A DNA stretch of 15,667 nt, from the NCBI GenBank assembly GCA_043789035.1, contig JAYWIG010000083.1, forward strand, positions 1 to 15,667. Reading direction: 5' to 3'. Every line of letters starts with the position of its first letter. Position 1 is the first letter of the stretch. This DNA comes from JAYWIG01 sp043789035. GTDB taxonomy: Bacteria; Pseudomonadota; Gammaproteobacteria; Burkholderiales; Burkholderiaceae_E. Position numbers and translations under genes: made by a program. Shown piece after piece: positions 15,206 through 15,667 of this stretch. A model generated the notes under the pieces. That model did no database searches and had not been told where the DNA came from. It was given only the letters and a program-made list of their open reading frames with translations.

Positions 15206-15667
15206 CAGAGATTAAAGTGATGAGCGTTGACGACAGGCGCTCTATTAATCGAACACTTCGGGTTGCCCTGATTTTTGGCGTTGGCCTAGCAACCTTACTA
15301 CTGGGATTGCTGGCGATTGCAAGTGCTAATACGCGTCTTTTCGAGCGTCACTATGCGTTGCTTTTATGGTTCTCACTCGGTGTTGCTGCATTACTGCTAA
15401 TTTTAGTGGCTGAACTAGTTCGACGACTTGTTCAGCGATTTCGAAGAGGGTTGTTTGGCACCCGATTAATGGCGCGCATGGCGGCAACTTTTGTCGCTAT
15501 GACAGTCATTCCGGTTGCTTTAATCTTTTTGGTTGCAGTGCAATTTATCGAAAGATCGGTGGAATCTTGGTTCGATTTACCCGTGGGTAGAGCTCTGGAA
15601 TCAGGTTTAAATCTTGGTCGAACTTCAATGGATTCGTTAAGTAGCGATTTATTGCAAAAGGGTCGAG
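15202..15667 (+). CDS. ntrY: NtrY-type sensor histidine kinase (3' end missing)
   Basis: Only the first 155 codons are present; the frame is open to the end of the window. The product has three predicted membrane segments: about 21-42, 51-71 and 94-115. The membrane-proximal stretch VESWFDLPVGRALESGLNLGR is characteristic of NtrY-like kinases of nitrogen and redox-linked two-component systems. The HAMP, PAS, phospho-acceptor and ATPase domains would lie downstream. The ATG at 15202 overlaps the DUF4390 stop by four bases; ATG 15220 is a possible alternative. In betaproteobacteria an NtrX-type response regulator normally follows, but it is outside this window. The symbol ntrY is a family-level name; the signal sensed is not known from this sequence. 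Confidence 0.85.
   Translation, partial: MTEIKVMSVDDRRSINRTLRVALIFGVGLATLLLGLLAIASANTRLFERHYALLLWFSLGVAALLLILVAELVRRLVQRFRRGLFGTRLMARMAATFVAMTVIPVALIFLVAVQFIERSVESWFDLPVGRALESGLNLGRTSMDSLSSDLLQKGR

Noticed and set aside
1..15667. CRISPR arrays, tRNA or rRNA genes, insertion sequences
   Set aside because: No spaced direct repeats, tRNA-like cloverleaf, rRNA stretch, or transposase with terminal inverted repeats was seen by eye; a covariance-model search would be the decisive test for small RNAs.

Overview
The window is an ordinary chromosomal segment from a betaproteobacterium, most likely a moderately AT-rich member of the Burkholderiales. This rests on the dnaA-dnaN-gyrB origin block, a GyrB with the Gram-negative insert, a topoisomerase III with a long C-terminal extension, a DUF3717 protein, a 'CAYCG...ADQMEFL' HNH protein, and the arrangement LysM/dprA diverging from def-fmt-rsmB-DUF4390-NtrY-like kinase. 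All of these are recognised from memory of the families, not from a search.

Layout. 1-5020 (+): 3' part of dnaA, then dnaN and gyrB, the replication-initiation block. Three DnaA-box matches lie in the dnaA-dnaN gap and one more sits on the gyrB start. 5112-6639: three small genes, an HNH nuclease-like protein (+), a ChaC-type glutathione-degrading enzyme (-) and a DUF3717 protein (+). They are packed so that the convergent gene ends overlap. 6626-9286 (-): topB, topoisomerase III with a Lys/Ala-rich tail. 9444-11596 (-): a LysM protein followed 14 bp later by dprA, probably one operon. 11720-15667 (+): def, fmt, rsmB, DUF4390 and the start of an NtrY-type sensor kinase; the last four genes are linked by overlapping start and stop codons.

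How the genes work together. The left third handles replication initiation, clamp function and supercoiling. topB and dprA add decatenation and recombination of single-stranded DNA. def and fmt are the two ends of the N-terminal formyl cycle (Fmt formylates the initiator Met-tRNA, Def removes the formyl group), and RsmB methylates 16S rRNA. DUF4390 and the kinase look like an envelope-sensing unit co-expressed with these housekeeping genes.

I found no RNA genes, CRISPR arrays, insertion sequences, phage genes or recognisable defence system, and no gap longer than 226 bp lacks a gene. The less-explained items are the HNH protein, DUF3717, DUF4390, the shortened N-terminus of DprA, the TopB tail and a few palindromic or DnaA-box sequences between genes.
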